NCBI GenBank assembly: GCA_015501585.1
Contig: JADNRY010000003.1
Coordinates: forward strand, 930,001-994,000
Origin: Rhodocollybia butyracea
Lineage: Eukaryota > Basidiomycota > Agaricomycetes > Agaricales > Omphalotaceae
Direction of reading: 5' to 3'
DNA length: 64,000 nucleotides
Shown: positions 1 through 11,596 of the stretch, piece by piece
Layout of the letters: each line of letters opens with the position of its first letter
How positions within the stretch are numbered: position 1 is the first letter of the stretch
Program-made: the position numbers and the translations under genes
The notes under the pieces: generated by a model
The model's input: the letters and a program-made list of their open reading frames with translations, nothing else
Told to the model about the DNA's origin: nothing
The model's database searches: none

Positions 1-27
1 TACGCGTAATGTATTCGACGCCGAGAT

Positions 28-2220
28 CTAGAAGGTAGCTGTTCTTCCTGGCGGATCATATGTGATAACGACTCTCGTCCAATATTGCCCTATGCGAGGG
101 GTTGTTAGCCAAACAGGAGTAAGCAAGTTTATGCTATTAAAACGCACCAGCTCCATGGCTGTCGCACCGCAATTCCCTTCACCCACCTCAACAGCCTCCA
201 GCTTAAGCTCAATGTCTTCACCACCCAACAAACCATCAACGCTAGGCGTGTCATTCGATAGAAATTCGGGAGGTTTAAAGCCTCCGTCTGTACAAAGACT
301 TGCTTCGTACGTCGATGAAGCTTCTTGGTCTTCAGAATCTGGTAAATCTTCAATGCTTATCCTGTGTTTGTCCATGATAGTGCGAATGATTGTGGTATGA
401 AGAGCCGGATATTCATCATGGAGGCGTTTCAAAAGTTTACCCTATGAGCATGAGGAATGAGTTGTTATAGCTATAATCAGACATTGGCTACGGACCTTGC
501 AATCAATCTCCAACAACCGCGTAGCAACGTTCTCCGCCACCAACTTCATTTCTCCCCGATTCAGACCCTTCCGACTTTGGTCCATAGTCTCCAGCTCCGT
601 CTTCATATACTCAAAAACGGCGGTATACCGATCCATGAAAGGATGTAGCAACAAATTAAGCATATCCTTCAACGTTATGCGCCCGAGTTTCAACGGCTCA
701 AGTTTTGCTTTCACAGAGGATATGCAATGCTGGGTATTGCCATGTTCGACAGACAAGAACGCTGTTAAAAGTATGACCAAGCGAACGGCTGGGTCGGATG
801 AAGGGAAATCTGCGAAGAGGTGACGAAGGTTCAACTGATTGGTGAGTGACGTTATTGAGCGACTTGTTAAAAACAGCTAGAACAGCGTGTTGAATCGGGA
901 TGCGAGGATCAGAAAGAGGTAAATCATACCTTAATTAGATCTTCGACGAGGGTTCTGTGGGTCGATAAAGTAAATCCGGTCCGAATATATGCGTAGTTAA
1001 AAGAGACTCACGATAAATCGAAACGAAGGGCATCAGATTTTGCTAGCAGCTTCAACGCATTGTAACCAACTTCGTTGGACTTAGCCTCCATGCAGATCTC
1101 GGCCGCAACGGTACGACTCAAGAACATCCTGATCACGCGAATTAGACGCGTCTGAATTGGAAAACAGGAACGAGCACATACAAAGGGTCAAGTCGGCAGA
1201 GCTCACGAACGTTCAGGACGATGGTATCCGCAGTTCTATCGCTCGCTGTCAAAGTGCTTTCGAACATCTTCCGGAACACGAAATCGCGATACTAGAGCAA
1301 GAGTAAGCTTGATAGTCCTATCAACTTGAATTACACGTACCTTCTCGTCCATGCAAAACCCATTGTCAACCGCATATGGAAGAAGACGCGGCTCAACTGC
1401 CAAAGCCAAGGGAAACTGGGCCATGATAGGGTCCTGTGGAAACATCGGCCAAGAATTCGCGATTGTTCGCGATCAACATACCTTGAGGCTGAAAGGATAG
1501 AACTGCAAGGATAGGTAAGAGCGTGCAAGAGGATGAGAAATACTGCACACCTTGTACGTCTCTAAAATATCTCGTATAGTTTCCCAATTTGTTGACCTCA
1601 TGCTCGGTGGATACCGTGATTCTTTAAGGAAAGAAGAGAAGAGCGATCCGTCATCTTGTCCCTAAACCAAACTTGACATGAGAAAAAAGCTCAGGGTTTC
1701 CGACAGCTTGAAGCTACACACCTTTTCGCGTGGTATATCACCATAGCGTGCAGATGCGATCTGCATGAAATAAATGAACACAGGTAAACGAACACTGCGA
1801 GCCCAACGCGTCTTGACGAAATGAGTTTGAGTGTAAAAGTAATGGTGTATAGCGACTTGAGCCAAGTATCGAGAGAGATGAGCACCACTGGACATCAGGA
1901 TCTGCCGGTGGCAATCAATGCATAGATAAATAGTAAAGGCGTAATGGGTGTGAGAAACAAGAGAGACATGAGTACGGGCTTCCTGGCAACGAGGAGCGGC
2001 GAATGCATACATCAAGTACTTTCTCATCGAGGACTTTGCCGCGGCCTAAAGCCTCGAAAACAGCTTGAGCTGGACCATAGCGATTTAGAAAGTAGTGTGC
2101 ACGAGCATAAGGGTCTTGAGAAAAGTTGTAGAGTCTTTTGGAGAGAAGAATAAAGGGCATCGGGTCATGGAGTTCATAGAAAATTAGCTGAAGAATCTCG
2201 TCTGGAGGGACGGTTAGCAT
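28..2220 (-). CDS. F-box-like domain protein, multi-exon
   Basis: The start at 2220 opens with MLTVPPDEILQLIFYELHD, an F-box-like helix pair, followed by a conserved stretch (SKRLYNFSQDPYARAHYFL). Coding continues through several exons. Exon 1 ends near 2011 at a gtatgc donor. Exon 2 is about 1901-1722 (HLSRYLAQVAIHHYF, then KTRWARSV). A later exon near 1380-1445 reads DPIMAQFPLALAVEPRLLPY. The long exons at 834-490 and 432-28 follow, with the stop at 28-30. F-box proteins usually link a substrate to an SCF ubiquitin ligase through Skp1. Here only the fold family is inferred, and the C-terminal two thirds have no domain I can name. This architecture is, from memory, common in Agaricomycetes. 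Middle exon borders, especially between 1020 and 840, are uncertain. The gene faces away from PSF1. Confidence 0.7.
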
Positions 2221-3158
2221 TGCCGCGGAATGAGACTGAGACTTTTGCCATACCACAAAGATTTTCCATGGTGTATTGGGAGTTTGGTATGAAGAATTAG
2301 CGAGGCGAAATCCACTCGCCACAAAAAACAGGCAGCAAAGATGAAGGAACAAAAAAAGAGAAACAAGTGGGAAAAGAAAAGAGATTTTGGCCCTGGCCAC
2401 ACGGGTCTAATTTAGGTCACGACTTGTTCTGCCGCGCGCGTGAAATTCAAAAAGCTCAAAGTTCAGAACTGTTCAAGTAACCAAGTACAATCAAAACACC
2501 CGTTCTAATAAACTTTCTAGATCCACCGCAGCTTCTACTTCTCAAGCTTCAGCATCAAAATTTAACTCTTGTACGAAAATGGATCCCGAAGTACCGACTA
2601 GACCGACTACATCGAACCACTTACACCGGACAAAAATGCGCGAGCATATTTAGAGCAATGTCGCCACCGGTAGCACTGCAACTTACAGACGGCGCCGCAA
2701 AATGTTTTACAACATTATCAACACCACAGGAACCGAACATGAACCCCATTTTTGACAAAGCGGCGCAACGAACAAGAATTGCAAAGTTTGGCTCTGGATC
2801 ATGCGATAGAGTGGAAAACAAGAGAAAGTAAAAGGTACACCAGACTTGAAGCTTTATTATACGGCAAGCTGAACCGGTGCTTGTAACTTCAAGTTTAGAG
2901 TTTGCTACTTGGCAACAACAAGTCGAATGAAGATTTGGAGCAAGCTTTCGGCCAGCTTGAGAATATGATCCTTTCGAAATGATAAATTGGCCAGTTTGAA
3001 AACTGTTGGGAGGCCACAGCTCGTCATTTATGACAGTTGTCGAATTAGTTCTATACCTTTCTGTTAACTTGAGATACACGCACAATGAGCACTGCAACAG
3101 CTCAATGGCTAGTAAACGTGAATGTCACAGTCACGTTCTTCCTTTTCGCTTCCATTGC
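2221..3158. other. intergenic, divergent promoter region
   Basis: This stretch lies between the divergently oriented F-box-like gene and PSF1. I see no convincing coding potential on either strand and no recognisable repeat. It presumably holds both promoters, but no core element stands out. Confidence 0.5.
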
Positions 3159-3770
3159 ATGAGCTCGGATATCCGCCAATTTGGCGACCTCGCCACGCAG
3201 CTTGTCATGGAATCACGGCGCTCGACGCAGACAGACACTCTGCTCAAATACAACGACTCTCTCGTCCGGTCTCTCATTCGTGAACAAAGAGATCTCGAAA
3301 AAGCTGCAGAATCGCTCGAATCAGGATACAACGAGGAACAAGGTCCTCCTCCTGCCTTGCTCATCATTCAGACAGCAATCTCTCGAAATAAACGCTGTCT
3401 TTTAGCTTACCATTCCCACCGTATTGACCGTCTTCGCGATTTGTACTGGACAGTCGGTGGCGCCATGCCCCATATCCTCAGCGATCAGGAAATCAGAAGC
3501 AAGCTTTCACCGCACGAGGTAGACTATATACGACAATACAACAGCTCTGTGATGGAGTTTCGCTCAGAGTTTTCTCATGAACTCGATATAACTGCGAGTA
3601 TCACACATCCTCCAAAAGATCTCCACGTCCTCGTCCACGTCGTCAAGGACTGCGGTGTCATACAAACCGAATTGGGAAGCATTGATTTCCAAAAGGGACA
3701 AAGGTTTATGGTGCGCCGTGCGGATATTGAGCACCTCATTGTACAAGGTTACCTTGAGGAGGTTTCATAG
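3159..3770 (+). CDS. PSF1: GINS complex subunit Psf1
   Basis: The product is about 203 aa, the usual Psf1 length. It starts MSSDIRQFGDLATQL and contains the Psf1 signatures LLAYHSHRIDRLRDLYW, LSPHEVDYIRQYN and a C-terminal B-domain with VKDCGVIQTELGSI and RRADIEHLIVQGYLEEV. Psf1 is one of four GINS subunits that, with Cdc45 and MCM2-7, form the CMG replicative helicase in the nucleus. The frame is open upstream to 3006, so longer starts are possible, but 3159 gives the family length. A very short first exon further upstream cannot be excluded. This is the intact parent of three degraded PSF1 3' ends found downstream in the P450 array, at about 6.9, 28.1 and 42.0 kb. Confidence 0.93.
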   Translation: MSSDIRQFGDLATQLVMESRRSTQTDTLLKYNDSLVRSLIREQRDLEKAAESLESGYNEEQGPPPALLIIQTAISRNKRCLLAYHSHRIDRLRDLYWTVGGAMPHILSDQEIRSKLSPHEVDYIRQYNSSVMEFRSEFSHELDITASITHPPKDLHVLVHVVKDCGVIQTELGSIDFQKGQRFMVRRADIEHLIVQGYLEEVS

Positions 3771-4561
3771 GTGAGCGATAGTTGTTTTCAAAGTTTGTTG
3801 CTATACCTGATGGATAGCAACAGCCTTGGATCGGTGTCACTTCACGTCCGATTCCAAGTACAACTCCCTTTCTCACCCTCCGGCTCCTTATACAGTCCCG
3901 TTGGCCTGCTTATAAGCGTGTGGATTCCCTCCGATTATTGCGGTCTTGGCGTACTCTCAGCGCAAAAGTTGAAAACGCATTAGGACCATAACAATACTCG
4001 TCCGTATCGGTCGGTGCTGTTGGGACTTTTGGCGTCCGTCTTGGTGGCCCAGTATATCATTTCCTGATCGGAAGCATTGCGCTCCTCCAAATCGGCCATA
4101 CATACCGAGACCGACGAGCTGGGTCCTGGAAGCTTTCATATTAGATGAAGACTAGAGAGCTTCGAGTTGACTCGGCATATAAATGCACATTTTCACTCTC
4201 GATGAACGTCTACTTTCAGTACTTTAATTCTACAGCTATTCTTGTTAGGTTTCGGCTTGGCTCATGATGTTCCTCTTCCGGAGACTTCACAGAGAAGGTT
4301 TAAGTAGTTGTCCAACAACAGCGATATAGGGATCAGGAATTTATTTGTGGGAGGTACATACAGCATGAACAGCCAGACAAGCAACTTGCTGTAACAGAAG
4401 GAAAACTCAACGTTAACGATGGTCTCGGCCAGTGGATGTTTTGGAGTACAGTTTGCGGACGGACTTAAGTGTTGGAAATAAATAAGTTGAATAGTTTTAC
4501 AAGAGAGTGATGAATTTGGCGGCTCGGACGAGGTATTTTTAAAAGATCTAGCCCAGGCAAT
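3771..4561 (+). repeat. PSF1 3' flank shared with the P450 repeat units
   Basis: The sequence after the PSF1 stop is recognisably related to segments that follow the PSF1 remnants: 7090-7400, 28240-28510 and 42095-42430. Shared landmarks include a gaccg(a/c)cgagctgggtcctg block and a tgaaaacgc block. No coding potential is evident. The rest up to the LINE insertion has no recognised feature. Confidence 0.6.
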
Positions 4562-4576
4562 AAGTATAACGAGAAA

Positions 4577-5180
4577 GCTGCTCAGTGTCCTAACCCAACT
4601 CCGCACGGGCCATATCCCACTCCAAAAGCAATTTTTCTCCATCGGAAAGGCAGAATCACCCTCTTGCCCCTGCTGCAAACGTGACGCTGCAGAAACAGTA
4701 TTCCATTACCTGATGGAATGTCCCACACACCGCGTATCGAGAGGCAGATTCAGGCGTAAAGTCGCTGCGAAAAACTGGAACATGTTGTCACTACTGACTG
4801 ATTCCGGTTCATTGAAACACCTATTCCGATTCGTTGGTGACACACGCAGATTCCAACACATTGTTGGCAAGTTGCCTCCATAGGAAGACCGCGAGGATGA
4901 TCAGTGAGCTGTCGATGATATCTTTCTCTCTCTTTCTGTCTCTCTTTCCATTTCACGTCTCCCTCTACCGTACTCTACACAAGAAAAGTGCTTAATAAAG
5001 CCTTCGAGGCTAGATGGAACCCTATGGGATCCAATAGTTGCTGGCTGCTGACCATCAGACACAGACTTAGATGTTCCTCCCAGAACATACCTATTATTAC
5101 AGTTTACAGTACGCTAGAGATATCGCTACCATACGCTACCGCGCAGAGGTGAATAAACGGGATTCAAAAAAAAAAAAAAA
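4577..5180 (+). mobile_element. 5'-truncated LINE (non-LTR retrotransposon)
   Basis: The insertion is bounded by a 15-bp direct repeat, aagtataacgagaaa, at 4562-4576 and 5179-5193, and ends in a run of about 15 A at 5166-5180. Both are hallmarks of target-primed reverse transcription. It begins inside a reverse-transcriptase C-terminus and keeps about 280 bp of 3' UTR. The two repeat copies match exactly, so the insertion is probably not very old. Confidence 0.88.
4578..4883 (+). pseudogene. LINE ORF2 C-terminal fragment
   Basis: The frame reads LLSVLTQLRTGHIPLQKQFF, then a zinc-knuckle-like CPCC followed by FHYLMECPTHR, and stops at 4881-4883. This LRTGH...CPCC...H..ECP pattern is typical of the end of LINE reverse-transcriptase polyproteins in fungi. 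The fragment has no endonuclease or polymerase domain, so it cannot move by itself. Confidence 0.85.
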
Positions 5181-5193
5181 GTATAACGAGAAA

Positions 5194-6700
5194 CTTGAGT
5201 CACGTCGGGGTCGAAGCCTCAAGCTTTATTATGAGTTTAAACACATAATTCGGCACCCTTACCTAGCTGAAACCAAGTCGCGTGCGGATAATTCTCAACT
5301 GCAAGGTCTATGTATACGGTCAGAGAACTCGCCTTCAAAGTGTAAGTGGAGAGTCCAGGGAGAAAGGGTGCAGCGCTGCACGTACAACCCACAGACAAAT
5401 GAAGCAAAATAAGCAGCGATGTAGGATATGCTCCACATGTGCTTCATTTAGTGTTATCACAGTCTATTGTGTTACTCCGAACTGATTGCTGGAACACATG
5501 TTGTAATTCAACAGAGAAATATTTACAAGTCTCGTCAACTAAACCATATGGAGAATCAAGAACATTGCTCACTGGGAACAAGAGAGTTGGTAGCGTTGGT
5601 TCATGCGAGTGAGATATATGGAGTGATCCCTGGAAAGCAAGCGCATGACGCAGACGGTCAGTGTAGAATGAATCGAACGCTGAGAAAGTCTGATCTTTAG
5701 CCTGGTAGTATTTACCTCCTCACTCTTATCCGATCTGTATGGGGAATAGCTCTAAGTTTCACTAATGTAGGGCCAGACTCACTATTGATTATCAGTGAGC
5801 TATCCACATGAGACAAAGACGGTGTGCCATTGATCTTGTCCAATGTTGGCTGTTTGGCCTCGTTAAGCTTAACTTGATGGAGTTTCCGTGCGATGAAGTT
5901 CCCCGGCGCCCCCATCATGACGAATCGACTATAATCGCGATCATACACCCGAGCCGGCCAAATCTGTTACCAGACAGTGGAGGCATAGGAGCTCATAGGA
6001 GGCATACGGCGATTTTTCGGCTTGCAATCTGACGATCTTGGTTGAGGACCTCTTCATCTAAATACTCGGAATAAGCCGTCGCCGTTCGAGATCACTGAAC
6101 AGTCAACGTCCAGTATTTTTGGGAAGACTTATGGCAGAGGGATTGGAGGTGTACGCACAGTCAGCTTCCTTGTCATCTCTACCCCAACAAACCACAGCGA
6201 TGCCGATCTCAAACGAAGGTACACCGGCAGCGTACATGTACACATAGACCCCATATTGGTTTTTAATCCTAACACAGAAATTTTCAGTCATGTCAGACTA
6301 TACTCATCGACAATGACACCAATAACACTCAAATGATAATGATAGCATACTTGGCAGCCATGAGCTCTTCAGTGTCTTTATCAAATGATACACATACGGC
6401 GTCCATTCCATTTTGGACTCATGGAGAGAGAGCCGGAGCAGAACATGCGGTTTGAGTCCACAAGGGAGGATATCATGTACAGAATGTCTGTGGGATCCAT
6501 TAAAGAGATCTTATTGTTCACTGTCTTTCTCTAGTGAAGCATTGTTGGGCGCGGTTATAGACTTCCGCCAGTTTTTCGTCCAGCGTATGATCGTTACGAT
6601 GAGCTCAACTATGCCTGAGGAAGAGCTCTTTGCTTCGAAGTATCGAACGTGCCATCCAGATATGCGATGGAACGGTGACACCTTTCGTTGTCAGAGTGAC
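5194..6700. other. no recognised gene
   Basis: Short open frames exist on both strands, for example minus-strand pieces at 5712-5948 and 6103-6291 that could be exons of a decayed gene. None matches a family I know, and no splice structure is convincing. No RNA gene was seen. Confidence 0.4.
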
Positions 6701-6914
6701 TGACTTCCCGCGGAGAGAGTATTTAGATGCTGAAGGGGCCAGGAATGGATCAAGAATAGGAAGCTGGAGGCAGATTCTGTCTTGTAATAAACAGCAAGAG
6801 TTAACGTTAAAGCTAAAGGTTTGTCGTGGTAATTTGATAGGCGCTGGTACATTTCTCCTTGCCTCCAGTATCACATGACCAGGATATTCGAAGCATTATG
6901 AATCTGATTGAATA

Positions 6915-7075
6915 TTGAACTCGAGATAACTGCAACTCCACCGATCTTCGTGCATTCATGTACTTGTCAAGACGTCGTCGTCGTCGTCCAAACCAAATTG
7001 GGAAGCGGTTTCTGTGCTGATATTGAGCCCTTGAGCTCTCAAGATCTCATTGTTCCAGGACCTTGACTACGTGGT
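6915..7075 (+). pseudogene. degraded PSF1 3' end, copy upstream of P450-A
   Basis: A stretch with aactcgagataactgc, then ccaaaccaaattgggaagcgg and gatattgagc matches the Psf1 C-terminal coding region (3575-3735) with many changes and indels. It is out of frame and cannot encode the domain. It marks the left edge of the unit that was duplicated with the P450 genes. Confidence 0.7.
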
Positions 7076-7904
7076 GACGGACGGTAACCTTGAACCGGTG
7101 TCACCGGTGTCACTTCGCGTCCAATTTCAAGTAAATTCCTACAGTGTCGTCGGCCGGCTTCAAAGCATGCAGATACCCTCTGCACTGCGATCTTTCCTTA
7201 CTGTCAGTGCATAAGTTGAAAATGCGCTTGGACCGTGTTGATCTGTATCGTTTGGTTGTGGTAGAGCTTATCTCGGCGTCCATCTCAGTGTCTCACATTC
7301 ATCCCATACATTGAGACCGCCGAGCTGGGTCCTGAGAGCTTTCACGGCAGAAGTGAATATATCAAAAGCATCTACGAGTCCAGGACTTTTCGCAGAAACG
7401 AGGGTCGGAACCGTGAACTTGGCGTATGTATCTATTCATACAAATGAACACCTATCCTAACATTCTCCGGCTATTTTTACTTTCTGCCCTTTTACTTTGA
7501 TTTCTTGGGGCTGGTTCTTTTGATTTCATCACCTTTATGCTCGCTGGCGCCGCTACACGATCTCATTCAGTCATCCCTCGGAGTTCTGTTCCGCTGCAGT
7601 GTTCGAGCTCCATATTGTATCATGACTATCCAAGATGTTGTAAGAACTCGAGACCCCCGCCATACTCCAGAGAAAGCCAGAACAGATGTGGACTTCATCC
7701 GGAATCACATCTATCTAATCATGCATTCGCAAATGCTGACTTATCCTCTAGCTCACCAGAATATGATCCTTTGCTAGACGTGTCAGATCACGGGATACTG
7801 GCGCTGACTAGCGGACCAGTGGAAAGTCTCCCCAGTGGGTCTAAATCTTGAGATAAGGATGGGAGATTCGAGGCTCAATCTACGCTAATTTGCGGGCGGG
7901 GGGC

Positions 7905-8469
7905 TCAAAAATATGCATTGGGGGAGACATTGGAGGACACTGCAGTCAACGTGCCTTTTTCGCATTGATGCTGACTTAGAAATGTGGCGCCGTTGATGTT
8001 CGTTGTCAGTCGAGTGTACTTGTACGGAAACTGTTTCGAACTGGGGTACAATGAAGTCGTAGTCCTGGAGGGCTGGCGTTTCACTGGTAAATGTGGAGGA
8101 AACGGGGTACAGTTGTCACCACCCACGACATTTTTGATTGAGACGAGTACCCTCTGCATGTTCCTCGCATTAAGAAGAGATAGTATACGAGGCAATTGTT
8201 CTCGTGGCCGAGGACCTGAAATCTCATGACACCAATGAGACCCTGATACTTAGTAATCAGCAAAAAAGCGCACTATATGGGGTGTACAAAGCACCTCCTT
8301 GCCGGTCGCTTCTTTGAGCTCCCTTCATATGTGCGTTGGGAGACTCGGTCGAGTATCCCCGAATGAAATTCACATTACCAGTCACGTCATAAAAGTTTCC
8401 TCCGTCAGCCTGGAATCCATGATTTCGTTCAAAGAAGGGCATTGATTGGGCAGTACATCCATCTGACAT
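7905..8469 (-). pseudogene. remnant of a minus-strand gene with a GGNF...GNVN N-terminus
   Basis: Translation from the upstream end reads MPFFERNHGFQADGGNFYDV then TGNVN. This short motif resembles the N-terminus of many Agaricomycete proteins of unknown or NLR/kinase-like type (recalled, not searched). A second block around 8000-8200 matches, at the DNA level, a block at 45330-45430 next to another copy of the same exon. No complete gene can be assembled, so I treat it as a fragment. Confidence 0.45.
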
Positions 8470-8594
8470 TCTAATTATAGCCCACTACAGCCGTTTTCCC
8501 GGGTGAGACGTCAGACGATCGTGGGACACCATTCCTCTCAAGTCAAATTGGAGGGACAGTGGTACCTAGATTGTCTGTTTATCTTTCCCCCACC

Positions 8595-10532
8595 ATGTAC
8601 TACCTGATCTTTCTCTATTTTTCATTTTCCTCCCTTCTTGTATTGGCCCTCTACAGGCTGTTTTTCCACCCTCTTTGTAAATATCCTGGGCCAATCTTAG
8701 CAGCTCTCACCAGTTGGTATGAAGCGTACCCTAACATTGTCAAAGGAGGCGGCCTCGTGGCCGAGTTAGAGCGACTTCATAAATTGCATGGTAAGCTAAA
8801 CGATTCCGTGAACTGTTAGTAGATATCAAACTTCGAACCAACAGGTCCGGTGATCAGAGTCGGTCCCAACACTGTTAGTAGTCCATGACATCAGTCTTCA
8901 GAAAAGGGATTCTATATTTGAACCATGGTTCCACAGCTTCATTTCAACTACAGGCAAGCTTACCATGATATTTATACTCATGGGTCAACTCTGGTGAAGG
9001 ACCGAGAATTTTATTCTGCCATTGGTGTCCATGCTCCTCAAAGCTCCCTTATCTTCTGTGACCCAGAAGTTGCAAAGCAGCGACGGGGATTATTACAGCC
9101 ACTCTTCTCCCGGAGAGCAGTGATGTCCCTCGAGTACACGATCCAACAAAAGGTGGGTGTCGCTTAAACTACATAAAGTTCCTGACTGTTAAGGAACTGG
9201 CAAGATTGACAAGTTACTAGCGATACTTAACGATGACTACAACTCATCAAGCATGGCCGTGTCAATGGCCGTTGCATACCGCGCACTCACTACCGACATT
9301 ATAACTTCCTATTGCTTTGCCGAATCATCTAACATTCTTGAGAGCCATGGTCTCTCTCATCCCACCCTACGAGGCATAGAGCAAGCTGTAAAGAAGGCCT
9401 GGTTCCAGCGCCATTTTCCTTTTTTCGTAACTTTCATCTTAAATGTTCCACAAACGCTCATCCTATGGCTTTTACCCGAATTTGAAGGTTACTTGAAGAT
9501 GAAAGCGAGATATGAGCGCCAAGTTGACTGTTTCCTTGATAATCCTGGGGCATTGTCGACAGCAGAACATGAGACAGTTTTCTATCATCTGCTGGAACCG
9601 AAAAATCAAGAGCGACCATCTCGATCATCACTCTTGGATGAAGCATTTATTCTTGTTGCTGCTGGCGGCGATACTGTTGGGAATGCTTGCAATATAGGGA
9701 CTTTCTATGCACTCAAGTACCCCTCTATCCACCAGAAACTCAAGGAAGAACTTGATGAAATTTGGGTTGATAAAGATCGTCCGATGAGCTATACCACACT
9801 TGAAAAGTTGCCTTACTTGGTATGCGATATCACGCTTTGACCTGCCTTAAATAATTCTTTTTTAAAATTACTCGCAGACAGCATTTATCAAAGAAGTCCT
9901 CCGATTCTCAATGGGAGTTGTTCATCCTCTTCCTCGTGTTGTAGGCCCCTCAACCCCCAAGATAGGTGGTTTAAAGATGCCCTCGGGTGTGAGTGATTCT
10001 CTGGTTCACCTGCTGTATTGATTGACGGTGCGCTACAGACCATTGTGGAAATGAGTACAACATTTCTGCACATGAATCCCGATGTATTTCCGGACCCACA
10101 TATCTTCAATCCGGATCGATGGCTAGTCGAAGATACCAACCAAATGATGCTTGATCTGGCACCCTTCAGCAAAGGGCCTCGTATATGGTGAGTATTGTCT
10201 CCCATCAGGACCTAAACTGTTAATTTCCTTGCTTCCTAGTCTAGGACTGAAGTACATCATATCTTTGGTCTATGGGTGCTTGGTTAACTGGTCATTTTGT
10301 AGCCTAGCATGGTGTGAACTATACCTCATTTTTGGAAATATCTTTCGAAGACTCGACCTCAAACTCCTCGTTACAGAAGATATGTAAGCGTAGCTATCTT
10401 CTCGATGAGTTTGAACAAATGATATATCTTTGGATTTCTGCCAGGATTGACAATTTTGCGGAAAATTGTGAAGATTACTTTCTTCCCCGATGGGAGAAAG
10501 AATATAAGGTGTTTGTTCAGAATGTCAATTGA
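8595..10532 (+). CDS. cytochrome P450 monooxygenase, copy A (intact)
   Basis: Nine exons can be placed with consistent phases: 8595-8790, 8845-8873, 8937-9152, 9205-9819, 9878-9988, 10039-10187, 10240-10251, 10303-10383 and 10445-10532, giving 498 aa. Visible P450 features are an N-terminal membrane anchor (MYYLIFLYFSF), the YPGP hinge, the I-helix AGGDTVGN, the K-helix EVLR, FNPDRW, and the heme loop FSKGPRICLGL with the axial Cys. The Cys codon is split by intron 6, and exon 7 is only 12 nt. The protein would be an ER-anchored heme monooxygenase needing a P450 reductase. Its N-terminal half recalls trichodiene-oxygenase-like fungal P450s, but the substrate is unknown. I see no lesion. Confidence 0.9.
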
Positions 10533-10559
10533 AAAGAAGCTAGTCACAGGATCTGGTCT

Positions 10560-10800
10560 GTAACTGAAACCTTCATGAGCACAAATGAGACCCTGATAAA
10601 TAGAAACTGAAAGTACACTATATGGGATGTACCGAGTGCTTCCTTGGTCGCTTCTTAATATATGTGCATTGGAAAACATGGTCGAGCTACCTCTAATGGC
10701 TCCCTGATATTCACACTGTCAGCCACGTCATAGAAGTTAAACCTGGAAACCATGATTGCGTCCAAAGAAGGGATTGATTGGGAGATAGTCACAAGGACGG
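10560..10800 (-). pseudogene. second fragment of the GGNF-type minus-strand gene
   Basis: DNA between P450-A and P450-B matches the 8230-8450 fragment: a block cactatatggg(g/a)tgta, then a decayed exon ending near a tccaaagaaggg motif. It is shorter and more damaged than the 8.3 kb and 45.6 kb copies. The rest of the 10533-11029 gap holds only the B promoter, which resembles that of A (agacgatcgtgggac). Confidence 0.4.
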
Positions 10801-11029
10801 GAGCGTTTCAGATTGTCAACGGTGCATCTCGGAAAGGAAGGGAAGGAAGGATTTATTGCACGGCACGGTCCAAGAGTTGAACACCGGGTCCAGAGATTAG
10901 TCCGATGTTCCGATTATAACACATAGCCAGTTCCCGGTGGTAGTGAGTTAGTAGACGATCGTGGGACGCCATTCCTTTCAAGTCAAATTGGAGCAACAGT
11001 GGAGATTGTCTGTTGCTCTTTCCCCCTTC

Positions 11030-11282
11030 ATGTACTACCTGATTTTTCTCTATTTTTCAATTTCCTCCCTTTTTGTATTGGCCCTCTACAGGCTATTTTT
11101 CCATCCTTTGCATAAGTATCCTGGGCCAATCTTGGCAGCTCTCACAAATTGGTATGAAGCATACTATAACATTGTCAAAGGAGGTGGCCTCGTTGCTGAG
11201 ATAGAGCGACTCCATAAATTGCATCATGGTAAGTAAGCCGAACGAGGCTGGCAACTTAGATATCAAACTTTAACCAACAGGT
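11030..11282 (+). pseudogene. cytochrome P450 copy B, 5' part (exon 1 and intron 1)
   Basis: Exon 1 encodes MYYLIFLYFSI, the HKYPGP hinge and IVKGGGLVAEIERLHKLH, closely matching copy A. Intron 1 ends at the acceptor aaccaacag, and the Gypsy element sits immediately after it. The duplicated target caggt covers 11278-11282. The rest of the gene resumes at 23313, so B is split by 12 kb. Confidence 0.85.
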
Positions 11283-11512
11283 TATAACGCCCTTAGGCGA
11301 GAGTCTTACGTTCACACGAAAGAGCACGACAAAGGCTATGCGATTGTGTACTCGTAGTGTGGAAGAACTACAGTAATTTATGTAATTCGACTAGTTATAG
11401 TAATCAAAATGAATAGAATAGAAATGATATCTAATCGTAAGATAAGATAAGATAAGAGTCGCGATGCGACAAAAGTTAAGGGAATCAGGCAAGATGGGGA
11501 GGAGGCGTTACA
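11283..11512 (-). repeat. Gypsy 3' LTR (230 bp)
   Basis: It matches the LTR at 23057-23312 except for three transitions that I can see and a 26-nt segment present only in the other copy. It starts tataacgccc and ends ggcgttaca on the plus strand. It is the 3' LTR because the element lies on the minus strand. Confidence 0.93.
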
Positions 11513-11596
11513 CCCTCCCCCACTAGATTAGTACCTAGGGTACTAATCGAACGATATGATGGGATAAATCCCCAATAAGACGTATTACTGGGGGGA

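Noticed and set aside
2621..3097. 158-codon minus-strand frame opposite the PSF1 promoter
   Set aside because: No motif, no splice context and composition unlike nearby genes; likely chance.
5712..6291. Minus-strand gene built from frames at 5712-5948 and 6103-6291
   Set aside because: The two frames cannot be joined with confident splice sites and match no family I know; kept only as a note in the region entry.
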